A stretch of 64,000 nt of DNA, taken from NCBI GenBank assembly GCA_036376245.1, contig DASVAS010000003.1, positions 124,001 through 188,000 on the forward strand, written 5' to 3'. Source of the DNA: DATARR01 sp036376245 (GTDB taxonomy: Bacteria > Acidobacteriota > Thermoanaerobaculia > Multivoradales > UBA5704). The notes under the pieces are model-generated. The model was not told where the DNA came from, searched no databases, and worked only from the letters and a program-made list of their open reading frames with translations. The position numbers and the translations under genes are program-made. Shown here one piece after another: positions 16,775 to 24,598 of this stretch (its first letter is position 1; every line of letters begins with the position of its first letter).

Positions 16775-16954
16775 GCCCTCCGAGACCTCACCCCCTGGCC
16801 CCCTCTCCCATCCCCCTCCCACCCTGCCGGGAGAGGGGGAACGATGAGTCAGCGATCTTGCCGAGCTCGGAAACCTGGATCGCAGGGCCCTCCCTCTCCC
16901 GGGGGCGGGCGGCAGGGAGATGGGAGAGGGACCGAGGGTGAGGTCTCGGAGGGC
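16775..16954. repeat. MITE-like repeat, full copy with perfect 19-bp TIR
   Basis: GCCCTCCGAGACCTCACCC at the left end is exactly mirrored by GGGTGAGGTCTCGGAGGGC at the right end. Between them lie CCCCTCTCCC and GGGAGATGGGAGAGGG hairpin arms and a centre with GGGGGAACGATGAGTCAGCG. The 180-bp element separates the hydrolase from the acyl-CoA ligase. Confidence 0.85.
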
Positions 16955-16977
16955 ACGCCGCCCCAGAGAGCCACCCC

Positions 16978-18477
16978 TCATGAACCCTGCCTCTTCAGGT
17001 AATCCTCCCGCAACTCCCCCTTCACCACCTTCCCATACGCCGTCCGCGGCAACGCCTCGACGAACACGAACTCCCGGGGGACCTTGTATTTCGCCAGACG
17101 CTCGGCCAGGAAAGCGGCGAGATCGTCCGGCGACGGCGGCTGGCCGCCCGGGACCACGAAGGCGATCCCGGCCTCTCCCCAGGTGGGATGGGGGACGCCC
17201 ACGACGGCGGCGTCGCGCACGGCCGGATGGAGCAGGAGCTGCCCTTCGATCTCGGCCGGATAGACGTTCACGCCGCCGCTGATGATCATGTCCTTGCGGC
17301 GGCCGGCGATGTAGAAGAAACCGTCTTCGTCGCGCCGGGCGAGGTCGCCGGTGTGGAACCAGCCCTCGGCGTCCAGGGCGGCGGCGGTGGCCTCCGGGTC
17401 GTTCCAGTATCCCCGGCAGACGTGCGGCCCCCGCAGCAGCAGCTCGCCGACCTCGCCGGCCGGGGCCTCGGCGCCGCCCTCGCCGATCAATCGCGCCTCG
17501 GTGAACATCAAGGGTTTTCCGATGGAGCCCGGTTTGACCGCGGCCTCCTCCACGGTCATGGCGAAGCAGTTCACCCCCACCTCGGTCATGCCGAAGCCCT
17601 GCTTGAAAGCCACGCCGCGGCGCTGGTAGGCCTCGATGATGTACGTCGGGAGCGGCGCGCCGCCGCTGATCAGCCAGCGCACCTTCGAGAGGTCCGCCGT
17701 CGTGAAGCCGGGGTCCTCCATCAGCAGCTTGAAAATCGTCGGCACGCCGAGGACCACCGTGCAGCCTTCGGTTTCGATCGTCCGCCAGACCTCGGCGGCG
17801 TCGAAGGCGCGGTGGAGGACGATGGTCCCGCCGATGGTGACGATCGGGACGAGGAACGCTCCCAGCCCGCCGGCGTGGTAGAGCGGCGTGAAGACCGGGC
17901 TGACGTCGTCCGCGCGGAGCTGCCAGCCGACCGTGGTGTTGTAGCCGTTCCAGAGGACCATCCGGTGCGGGAGCATGACACCTTTCGGCTTTCCCGTGGT
18001 GCCGGAGGTGTAGAGCAGGCACCACAGATCCTCGGGACCGCACCGCTCCGGCGTCCACGACGGATCCTCCGGAAGATCCGCGAGATCGTCCAGAGCGATC
18101 CAATGATCGAGCTGGACGAGGTCTCTGAGCGCCTGTACGGTCCCGGCGTGCTCCTCGCCGTAGAAGAGGCCCGCCGGCCGGGCGTGCTCCAGGATGCCGG
18201 CGAGCTCCTGCGGGGTGAGGCGGGTGCCGAGGGGCACCAGGATCACCCCGGCCTTGGGAGCGGCGAAAAAGGCGGCGAGATATTCGATCCGGTTGTCCGC
18301 CAGGATGGCGAAGCGGTCGCCCTTGCGGACGCCGAGCCGCCGCCAGATCCGGGCGATCCTCTCCGCCCTGGCGTCGAGCTCCGCGTAGGTGAGGCGCTCG
18401 CCCGTCGGGACGTAGACCAGGGCGGTCTTGTCCGGCGTCAGGCGGGCGCGCTCGCCCAGCAGGTCGCCCGCGATCAC
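16978..18477 (-). CDS. Class I AMP-dependent acyl-CoA synthetase/ligase
   Basis: A 499-residue ANL-family enzyme that activates a carboxylic acid through an acyl-adenylate to the CoA thioester. Motifs: P-loop YTSGTTGKPKGVML, the GFGMTEVG A5-like motif, GWFHTGDLARRDEDGFF, the hinge GRRKDMIISGGVNVYPAEIE and the C-terminal Lys in RTAYGKVVKGEL. The start is GTG at 18477, overlapping the TGA of the upstream SDR gene by 4 nt (GTGA), which fixes it. Substrate length cannot be read from the sequence. Confidence 0.85.
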   Translation of the reverse strand: MIAGDLLGERARLTPDKTALVYVPTGERLTYAELDARAERIARIWRRLGVRKGDRFAILADNRIEYLAAFFAAPKAGVILVPLGTRLTPQELAGILEHARPAGLFYGEEHAGTVQALRDLVQLDHWIALDDLADLPEDPSWTPERCGPEDLWCLLYTSGTTGKPKGVMLPHRMVLWNGYNTTVGWQLRADDVSPVFTPLYHAGGLGAFLVPIVTIGGTIVLHRAFDAAEVWRTIETEGCTVVLGVPTIFKLLMEDPGFTTADLSKVRWLISGGAPLPTYIIEAYQRRGVAFKQGFGMTEVGVNCFAMTVEEAAVKPGSIGKPLMFTEARLIGEGGAEAPAGEVGELLLRGPHVCRGYWNDPEATAAALDAEGWFHTGDLARRDEDGFFYIAGRRKDMIISGGVNVYPAEIEGQLLLHPAVRDAAVVGVPHPTWGEAGIAFVVPGGQPPSPDDLAAFLAERLAKYKVPREFVFVEALPRTAYGKVVKGELREDYLKRQGS

Positions 18478-19208
18478 GTGCCGATCACCAGCCCGCCGTC
18501 CACCGAGAGCGTGACGCCGTGGACGAAGCTCGCGCCCTCCGAGGCCAGCCAGAAATAGGCGTCGGCGACGTCCTCGGGCCTGCCCATGCGGCCGAGCGGC
18601 GTGTGGGAGACCATGCCCTGGAGGACCTTCTCGGGCATGGCGGTCACCATCTCGGTGGCGATGAAACCCGGAGCCACGGCGTTGACCCGGATGTTGAATT
18701 TCCCCAGCTCCCGCGCCCACGTCCGCGTCATGTTGATCACGCCGGCCTTGGTGGCGGCGTAGTTGGTCTGTCCGAAGTTGCCGTAGAGTCCCACCACGGA
18801 AGAGGCGTTGAGGATCACGCCGCCGCCCCCGGAGATCATGGGGGGGACCACGGCGCGGGTGCAGAGGAAGACGCCCTTGAGATTCACGGAGACGACGGCG
18901 TCGAAATCCCGCTCGCTCATCTCGGAGAGCTTCTGGCCGTCCTTCCATTTGACGAACTGGCCGTCGCGCAGGATGCCCGCGTTGTTGACCAGCACGTCGA
19001 TCCGCCCCCAGCGATCGATCACCTCGGCCACGGCGGCCTCGACCGCCGCCGCGTCGGTGACGTCGACTTTCTGAAAGACCCCGTCCCCGCCCTCCCCCTC
19101 GTTCACGTCCCAGACGGCGACGCGAGCGCCGTCCTGGGCGAAGCGGCGGGCCGTGGCGCGGCCGATGCCGGCCGCGCCTCCGGTCACGATGACAACCCTT
19201 TCCTTCAT
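18474..19208 (-). CDS. SDR-family oxidoreductase, 3-oxoacyl-ACP/CoA reductase-like
   Basis: A 244-residue classical short-chain dehydrogenase. The cofactor motif TGGAAGIG is at residues 9-16, NNAG near 91, and the catalytic Ser-Tyr-Lys in NASSVVGL and NYAATKAG. The C-terminal SVDGGLVIG is typical of FabG-like reductases; acetoacetyl-CoA reductase or 3-hydroxybutyrate dehydrogenase activities are alternatives. It is translationally coupled (GTGA overlap) to the acyl-CoA ligase and is the first gene of the group running to the PHB depolymerase. Confidence 0.85.
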   Translation of the reverse strand: MKERVVIVTGGAAGIGRATARRFAQDGARVAVWDVNEGEGGDGVFQKVDVTDAAAVEAAVAEVIDRWGRIDVLVNNAGILRDGQFVKWKDGQKLSEMSERDFDAVVSVNLKGVFLCTRAVVPPMISGGGGVILNASSVVGLYGNFGQTNYAATKAGVINMTRTWARELGKFNIRVNAVAPGFIATEMVTAMPEKVLQGMVSHTPLGRMGRPEDVADAYFWLASEGASFVHGVTLSVDGGLVIGT

Positions 19209-19243
19209 GCAGTCTCCTTGTTCATCGCTCGCCCCCGCCCGAA

Positions 19244-19386
19244 ACCCTCACCCCCTGGCCCCCTCTCCCGCCTTCCACCCACCTCCCCGGGAGAGGGGGA
19301 ACCTGATGATCGTAATCCATCCCCCTTCCTGCTCCCCTCTCCCGGGGAGGGTGCGAGGGGGCGGGAGAGGGGCTGGGGGTGAGGGT
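19244..19386. repeat. MITE-like repeat, variant copy
   Basis: ACCCTCACCCCCTGGCCCCC at the left end is mirrored by GGGGCTGGGGGTGAGGGT at the right end, with CCCTCTCCC/GGGAGAGGG hairpin halves inside. It lacks the outer GCCCTTCGAG part of the other copies and lies between the SDR start and the TonB-receptor stop. Confidence 0.75.
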
Positions 19387-19387
19387 C

Positions 19388-22174
19388 TTAGAAGACCCAC
19401 CGCAGGCCGAGCTGGATCTCGCGGCCCGGCAGCGTCGCCCGCGCCTTGCCGAAGTTCGGGTTCGGCCGGAAGGGCAGGTTCGGATTCGCCAGCGTGGGGC
19501 CGGAGAGGAACTGCGCGCCGTCGATCGAATTGACGTCGTAGTTGGTGACGTTGGTGACGTTGAACGCCTCCGCGATCACCTCCAGCTCCTGGTCGCCGAG
19601 GATCGAAAAACCTTTCGTCAGCCGCAGGCTGAGCTGGCGGAACGGCGGGCCGTCCTCGCTGTTGCGGTCGACGCCGGCCGGGCGGTCGGAGTTCTTGCCG
19701 TCGCCGTTGAAGTCGTAGCCGAGGCGATGGTTCCACGGCTGGCCCGAGCCGTACTCGTAGATGGGCGCCAGCGTCAGGCCCCAGGGCAGCCGGAAGATGC
19801 CGGTCATCACGAAGCGGTAGCGCTCGTCCGCGCGGCTGCGGCCGTACTCGGCGTCGATGTTCGCCGGGTCGTTCGGATAGCCGAAGGGGAACTCGGGGCT
19901 GAAGTCGTCGGAAATGTTTTTCTTGTCCGCCAGGGTAAAGGAAGCGGTGACGATGTCGCTCTGCCGCAGGTTGCCGTTCAGCCGCATGATGAAGGCCTTG
20001 TACTCGCTGCGGCCCTCGTTGGTGTAGGTGTTGATCTGGTTGTACTGCCGGTTGAGCCGCACCGGGTTGGAGTTGCCGCCGAAGTTGACGTCGCGGATGA
20101 CGATCTCCTTGTCCCCTTCGGCATAGACCACCTCGGAATCCAGGAAGAAGCGGCCCGGCAGCGCCTGGGTCCAGCCGGCGCTGGCCTGCACGGACTCGGG
20201 CGTCTCCAGCGTGTCATCGATCAGCGAGATGTCCGGCGGCAGCAGGACGCCGGTGTTCGTCGGGTTGTTCGGATCGAGGATGAACGGCGGGAAGTTGAGG
20301 CCGAGCAGGGCGCCGTTGACGCGCGTGCGGCTGACGCGGCCGGTGACGCCGTTCTGCTGCCGCTCGATGCCCGCGGGGATCAGCAGGTAGCGGCCGTTGA
20401 ACAGGCCCGCGCCGGCGCGGAACACGCTGCGGCCGTTGCCGCCCGGATCGTAGGAGAACGCCGCGCGCGGCTGGACGTCGTCGGTGTCCTTCTCGCGCGG
20501 CTTCGGCACCAGCGGATGCGTGAAGCCGGGGTTGTTGCCGCCGTCGTCGAGGTCGTAGCGGACGCCGAGGTTGACCGACAGGTTCGGGCGCGGGCGCCAG
20601 TCGTCCTGGACGAAGACGGCGTAGCGCGTGGTGTCGTAGGTGACGTCGCTGGAGCCCTCGCCGTAGAGGTAGGCGAGGGGCAGCGCGCGGGTGTCGGTGA
20701 CGTAGATGAAGAGGCCGTTCTCGAAGGTGTCGATGATCGAGCGCTCCTCATGGTAGAGGATCGCGGCGCCGGCCTTGACGTCGTGCGTGCCGCCGCCGAG
20801 CGCCAGATGGTAGGTGTCGCGCAGCTCGTACCCCTTGCCTTCGCCCAGCAGGTCGCTGAGGATGTTGGCGCCGGTCTGAAGGGTGTTGCCGTTGGAAAAC
20901 CATTCGGACACGGCGTCCGAGTTGGTCGGCTCGAAGAATTTGCGCCCGCCGCCCTGGACGCGCAGCTCGTTGAGCCGGCCGCCGGAGAGCACGGCGAGGT
21001 GCTCCAGGACGACGTTCCAGTTGTCGCGCTCCAGTTTCTGGCCGTAGGACTCGTCGGCGATGCCGCCGACGCGGAAGTTCTCCTCGCGGTAGCGGTCGTA
21101 GGAGACGTTGGCCGCCAGCGTCTGGCTTGCGCTCAGGTTGTGGGTCAGCTTGGCGAATCCGAGAGTCTGATCGAAGGGATGATCGACGTCCTCGGCGCGG
21201 CCGGCGAAGGCGCCGCCGGGGCGGAAGAACGCGATGTTGTCCTCGTTGATCTGTTCGAGCGCGGCGAAGTAGTGGGTGCGGTCCTGGCTGATCGGGCCGC
21301 CCACGTTGAAGCCGAACTGATCGCGGGCGAACTCGTTGTTCTCCAGCTCCAGCTCGCTCTGCTCGCGCAGCGCGTCGGCGCGGTAGAAGCCGAAGGCCGA
21401 GCCGTTGATCTGGTTGGTGCCGCTGCGGGTGATGACCGACAGCGCGCCGCCGGCCGTGCCGCCGATCTCGGCGTCGTAGCGGCTGTTGATCACCCGGAAC
21501 TCGCCGACGGCGTCCTGGCTGAAGCGGATCTTGGAGAGGCCCAGAGCGGCGTCGGTGAAATCGACGCCGTCGACCAGGATGGTGGACTGGCTGGCGTTGC
21601 CGCCGGCGCCCACCACCGGACCGCCGCCGATGAAGCGGAAGCCGCCGCGCTCGCGCTGCACGCCCGGCGCGATGAAGGCGAGGCGCTGGAAGTCGCGGTC
21701 GGGCACGGGCAGCGCCTCGATCTGCTCGGGCACGATGTTGGTCGAGCTGTCGGTCTTGTAGACGTCCACCAGCGGCACCGTGGTGCTGACGGTGATCGTC
21801 TCCTCCACCGCCGGATTCAGGGTGGCCCGCACCTGCACGGTCTGGCCGACGCGGAGCACGACGCCCTCCTGCTGGACGGGCGAGAAGCCCTGCAGCTCGA
21901 AGAGGGCCTTGTAGTCGCCGGGCGGCAGCGCCGGCAGCGTGGCGCTCCCATGCTCGCCCGTGACCTCCTGCCGGGAGAGGCCGGTCGCCATGTTCTCCAG
22001 CGTCACGGTGACGCCCGGCAGCGGCGCGCCGTCGGTCCCGACGACCACGACCTCGACGTTGGCCGTGCTGACCTGCGCGCCCAGGCGCGCCACCCCGCCC
22101 AGCACTCCCAGGGCCAGCGCGAGGGCGAGCGCCAGGGCGGCCCTCCCGCGTGGCGGAAGCTCGTTCATCTTCAT
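19388..22174 (-). CDS. TonB-dependent receptor, Oar-type with N-terminal carboxypeptidase regulatory domain
   Basis: A 928-residue outer-membrane protein. After a signal peptide (RAALALALALALGVLGGVAR) comes a CarboxypepD_reg/Cna-B-like domain (about 36-120, GAPLPGVTVTLENMATGL), a plug (about 130-240) and a long beta-barrel ending in the aromatic signature LGLRWVF. This architecture is that of Oar-like receptors that are expanded in Acidobacteriota and Bacteroidota; the ligand may be a peptide, protein or glycan. GAGGAGAGGG precedes the ATG. The ATG overlaps the TGA of the upstream TetR gene (ATGA), so the regulator and receptor are coupled. Confidence 0.9.
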   Translation of the reverse strand: MKMNELPPRGRAALALALALALGVLGGVARLGAQVSTANVEVVVVGTDGAPLPGVTVTLENMATGLSRQEVTGEHGSATLPALPPGDYKALFELQGFSPVQQEGVVLRVGQTVQVRATLNPAVEETITVSTTVPLVDVYKTDSSTNIVPEQIEALPVPDRDFQRLAFIAPGVQRERGGFRFIGGGPVVGAGGNASQSTILVDGVDFTDAALGLSKIRFSQDAVGEFRVINSRYDAEIGGTAGGALSVITRSGTNQINGSAFGFYRADALREQSELELENNEFARDQFGFNVGGPISQDRTHYFAALEQINEDNIAFFRPGGAFAGRAEDVDHPFDQTLGFAKLTHNLSASQTLAANVSYDRYREENFRVGGIADESYGQKLERDNWNVVLEHLAVLSGGRLNELRVQGGGRKFFEPTNSDAVSEWFSNGNTLQTGANILSDLLGEGKGYELRDTYHLALGGGTHDVKAGAAILYHEERSIIDTFENGLFIYVTDTRALPLAYLYGEGSSDVTYDTTRYAVFVQDDWRPRPNLSVNLGVRYDLDDGGNNPGFTHPLVPKPREKDTDDVQPRAAFSYDPGGNGRSVFRAGAGLFNGRYLLIPAGIERQQNGVTGRVSRTRVNGALLGLNFPPFILDPNNPTNTGVLLPPDISLIDDTLETPESVQASAGWTQALPGRFFLDSEVVYAEGDKEIVIRDVNFGGNSNPVRLNRQYNQINTYTNEGRSEYKAFIMRLNGNLRQSDIVTASFTLADKKNISDDFSPEFPFGYPNDPANIDAEYGRSRADERYRFVMTGIFRLPWGLTLAPIYEYGSGQPWNHRLGYDFNGDGKNSDRPAGVDRNSEDGPPFRQLSLRLTKGFSILGDQELEVIAEAFNVTNVTNYDVNSIDGAQFLSGPTLANPNLPFRPNPNFGKARATLPGREIQLGLRWVF

Positions 22175-22848
22175 GATCCCTCTCCTCGCGTCCGCGCGGG
22201 ACGCAGCGATTCATGGCTCGTTTCCGGGCGCGGATCGAGGCCGCTCCGGAGGATCCTGGAAAACTCGTGGACGGCCTGACGGGCATCCAGACCAAAATGC
22301 ATGGGCACGCCGAAGCACTTCTCGACGGTGAAGAAGTAGAAGAACCATCGGGTGGCCAGCATCACCGCCACGAGAGGATCCGCCTCGCCCCACTCCCCGG
22401 CCCGCCGCCGCTCCTCGAAGCTCTCGGTGTAGGTGGCCGCGAAGCGATCCGCCATCTGCTGGTAGAAGGCCCGGATGTGCTTGCCTTTGAACTCGATGAC
22501 GTCGATGTAGATGAGCAGGATGTGCGAGGAGTTCTCCGAGACCACCTGCTCGATCGCCGCCGCCATTTCCTCCAGGTCGTCGGGGAAGCGGCGCTCGGCG
22601 AAGATCTTGTTGAGGGGGAGCTCGGGGTCCAGCAGCACCTCCCAGTACTGGTCGATCAGCCGCTGGAAGATGGTCTCTTTGTTGCCGAAGTGGTGGTAGA
22701 GGTTCCCCACCGAAAGGCCGGACCGGCGGGCGATCTGCCGCATCGAGGTGGCGCGGTAGCCCTGCCGCGAGAAGAGGGACAGCGCGGCCTTCAGGACCTT
22801 GCGGGTCGAGGCATCCGTCTTGTCCGCCTGGGTTCGCTTCTTCGCCAT
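22171..22848 (-). CDS. TetR/AcrR-family transcriptional regulator
   Basis: A 225-residue repressor-type regulator. The N-terminal helix-turn-helix (ALSLFSRQGYRATSMRQIAR, then GLSVGNLYHHFGNKE) is canonical; the C-terminal ligand domain is variable. The start at 22848 (MAKKRTQADK) is chosen because it opens the conserved domain; further upstream codons run into the operator-like palindrome. Coupled to the TonB receptor by a 4-nt overlap, so it probably controls the receptor together with itself. Confidence 0.85.
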   Translation of the reverse strand: MAKKRTQADKTDASTRKVLKAALSLFSRQGYRATSMRQIARRSGLSVGNLYHHFGNKETIFQRLIDQYWEVLLDPELPLNKIFAERRFPDDLEEMAAAIEQVVSENSSHILLIYIDVIEFKGKHIRAFYQQMADRFAATYTESFEERRRAGEWGEADPLVAVMLATRWFFYFFTVEKCFGVPMHFGLDARQAVHEFSRILRSGLDPRPETSHESLRPARTRGEGS

Positions 22849-22864
22849 GCCGGCCGTCCTTACA

Positions 22865-22876
22865 GAACGAGCGTTC
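22865..22876. promoter_or_regulatory. Candidate TetR operator
   Basis: GAACGAGCGTTC has 5-bp perfect arms around AG, 16 bp before the TetR start. Motifs of the GAACGxxCGTTC type are common autoregulatory sites of AcrR-type repressors; binding by this protein is inference. Confidence 0.5.
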
Positions 22877-22923
22877 GGTATTTTTCGGGATGGTAGGAGC
22901 AAGTACGGCGGCTGTCAAGGCCC

Positions 22924-23000
22924 CCTGGGACCGCCGGCGTCTCGCCGGCAGACTTACTTCGTTTTTAGTTTGTTGCCGGCGGGACGCCGGCGGTCCCAGG
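22924..23000. repeat. Long GC-rich inverted repeat
   Basis: Arms of 27 bp (22924-22950 and 22974-23000, starting CCTGGGACCGCCGGCG) differ at one position and enclose a 23-nt T-rich loop. It lies upstream of the TetR promoter, at the end of the degraded restriction-modification remnants, and has the look of a mobile or REP-like hairpin. The rest of 22877-23170 holds no gene I can support. Confidence 0.7.
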
Positions 23001-23175
23001 GCTACGTTCCCAGTACTTCCAGGACCTCGGCGATGACCTGCATCTGCCCCTCCTCCGCGCCTTTCCGGCAAGCCCAAGAACTCTCGCCACCAGTCCGCAA
23101 GACGGGCACGGCCTCGGCAGGCAGTGTCTGCCATGTGTGGCCGGACGCATCCGATTCGCCAAGACAGTGTCTGGC

Positions 23176-23312
23176 GAATCCCCAGCGTCGGCCAGGTGAG
23201 AGCAATCTGCCGGTAGTTCCTCAGGTTGCTACGGCCAAGACCGCTGACACCACGCGCCTTGAACGCCACGGCCAAGGCGTCGATGAGTCCCTCGCCATAG
23301 CGGGCCCGGTCA
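23176..23312 (-). pseudogene. Remnant of a YhcG/DUF1016-type PDDEXK nuclease N-terminus
   Basis: Reading in the frame starting ARYGEGLIDALAVAFKARG and continuing GLGRSNLRNYRQIALTWP and IRQTLS recalls the conserved N-terminal helical domain of YhcG-like nucleases (RYG.. L.. L, S..NL..MR.FY..W, IRQT). Homology stops after about 45 codons and frames break. It directly abuts, out of frame, the truncated HsdM, so two broken genes have been joined. YhcG proteins are often carried in restriction-modification loci. Confidence 0.5.
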
Positions 23313-23775
23313 GCCCCGGGACCGTCTTCGGGTGCAGGTCCACGTCGGAGAACTTGGAGACGACGAGGTAGAGGATGCCAGCCTCGTTCATCTTGTCGAT
23401 CTCTTTCTCGAACTCGAAAAAGTCGAAGATGCGGCGCACGTTCGCCGAGAAGCCGTCGAGGTAGCTGCCGAGGTGCTTCTCGATGCTGTCGGGGTCGCCC
23501 TTGAGCTTCTTGAAGGTGAAGGGCGAGTGGTTGTGGAACCGCTGGCCGGCGGTCTCGTTGAGCTTGACGTCGAGAGCGTCGCCCACGAGCTTGCCACCTT
23601 TGCGGCGCTCGTACTCCTTGACGACCTTCTCCTTGGTGGGCTCGAGGACGCAGTCGAAGCGGCGGAGGACCGTCATGGGCAGCATGACGCGCTCGTACTG
23701 CGGTGGACGGTAGGGACCGCGCAGCAGATCGGCGATCTGCCAGATCAGGTTGACGAAGTAGTTATGGTCAGGCAT
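23221..23775 (-). pseudogene. hsdM: Truncated type I restriction-modification methyltransferase subunit HsdM
   Basis: The first 150 or so codons match the N-terminal helical domain of HsdM (NYFVNLIWQIADLLRGPYRP, VMLPMTVLRRFDCVLEPTK, then EAGILYLVVSKFSDVDLHP). Intact HsdM is about 500 residues with an N6-adenine methyltransferase core (NPPF motif), all missing here. After DLHPKTV the frame runs into YhcG-like sequence in another frame. No hsdS or hsdR is present. It is a relic of an acquired defence locus. Confidence 0.7.
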
Positions 23776-23830
23776 GGCTCGATTTGTTGTTCAGGAGCAT
23801 CTCATAGGCTCAGGCGCCGAGGCGAGTCCC

Positions 23831-24147
23831 GAAGATGCCGCAAGTTCCGAGGAAGATGCCGCGCGCCCCGGAAGGTGGACGGCCCGCCCCGCGGGAAATG
23901 CCGCGCGCCCCGCTAAAAATGCCGCGCGCCCCGGAAATTATGCCGCGCGTCACGTGAAGATGACGGCCCGTGACGGGATAAATGCCGCGCTGATCTCTCC
24001 AAATGCCGCACATGGAGCTCCAAATGCCGCACACGGAGCCTGAAATGCCGCACACGACGTCACAAATACCGCGCTTGACGCTCTCAGCGCGGCATTTATC
24101 CCTCGCAAGGCCACCCCGGAACGGCCAGATGCCGCACATCGAAGGCT
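23831..24147. repeat. Tandem array of about 21-bp units (ATGCCGC array)
   Basis: About a dozen contiguous units of 19-23 bp, most exactly 21 (or pairs summing to 42), each opening with AAATGCCGCRC-like sequence followed by a variable tail; for example three successive 21-mers begin at 24001, 24022 and 24043. One inverted copy (GCGCGGCATTTATCCC) near 24087 mirrors the unit at 23975-23990. Both strands are open for about 270 nt because the period is a multiple of three, giving meaningless heptad-repeat frames. Not CRISPR: there are no spacers. From 24148 to 24598 I see no gene, only the 5' region of the M36 peptidase. Confidence 0.75.
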
Positions 24148-24598
24148 CGTGCGCGGCAAGTTACCTTTCCCGGGAGGGAGCTCAGCGGTCCAAGGAGACC
24201 CGAGAAGCATGACTCGCGGCATTCGAGCGGTAGCGGCAGGCGCGGAACCGGCCGCCTGAGGCATCCAGCGCTTCACCGGTCGGGCGGAGACCCTTCGAGA
24301 AGGCCGAGACAAGCTCGTTTGCGGCACGGAGAGGGCGGGAGCTTCTCCGCGAACCTCCGGCGATGGAAGTTCGCCGGGGATTTGCGGGAACGGAACGCCG
24401 GCGGCGCTCACCTCTTGCCAGGCGGCCCGGCCGCCGACCCTCGTCGTCCTTCCCGTACCTCTTCCTGGTCTCCGCGCCAGCGGGGGCCGCCGCGGCCAGA
24501 CCCCAATTCTTCCCACCCGTCTCGGTTTCCCTCCCGGCCGACACCTCTTGGACAGACGTAAAGGAAGTGCACAGATTACGATTTGAGGAGATCTACAC

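Noticed and set aside
19379..22279. 966-codon + strand frame
   Set aside because: Antisense to the TonB receptor, whose domains, signal peptide and beta signature are unambiguous.
23774..24139. Protein with heptapeptide repeats on either strand of the 21-bp array
   Set aside because: Both strands are open only because the unit is a multiple of three; no ribosome binding site, start context or recognisable domain.
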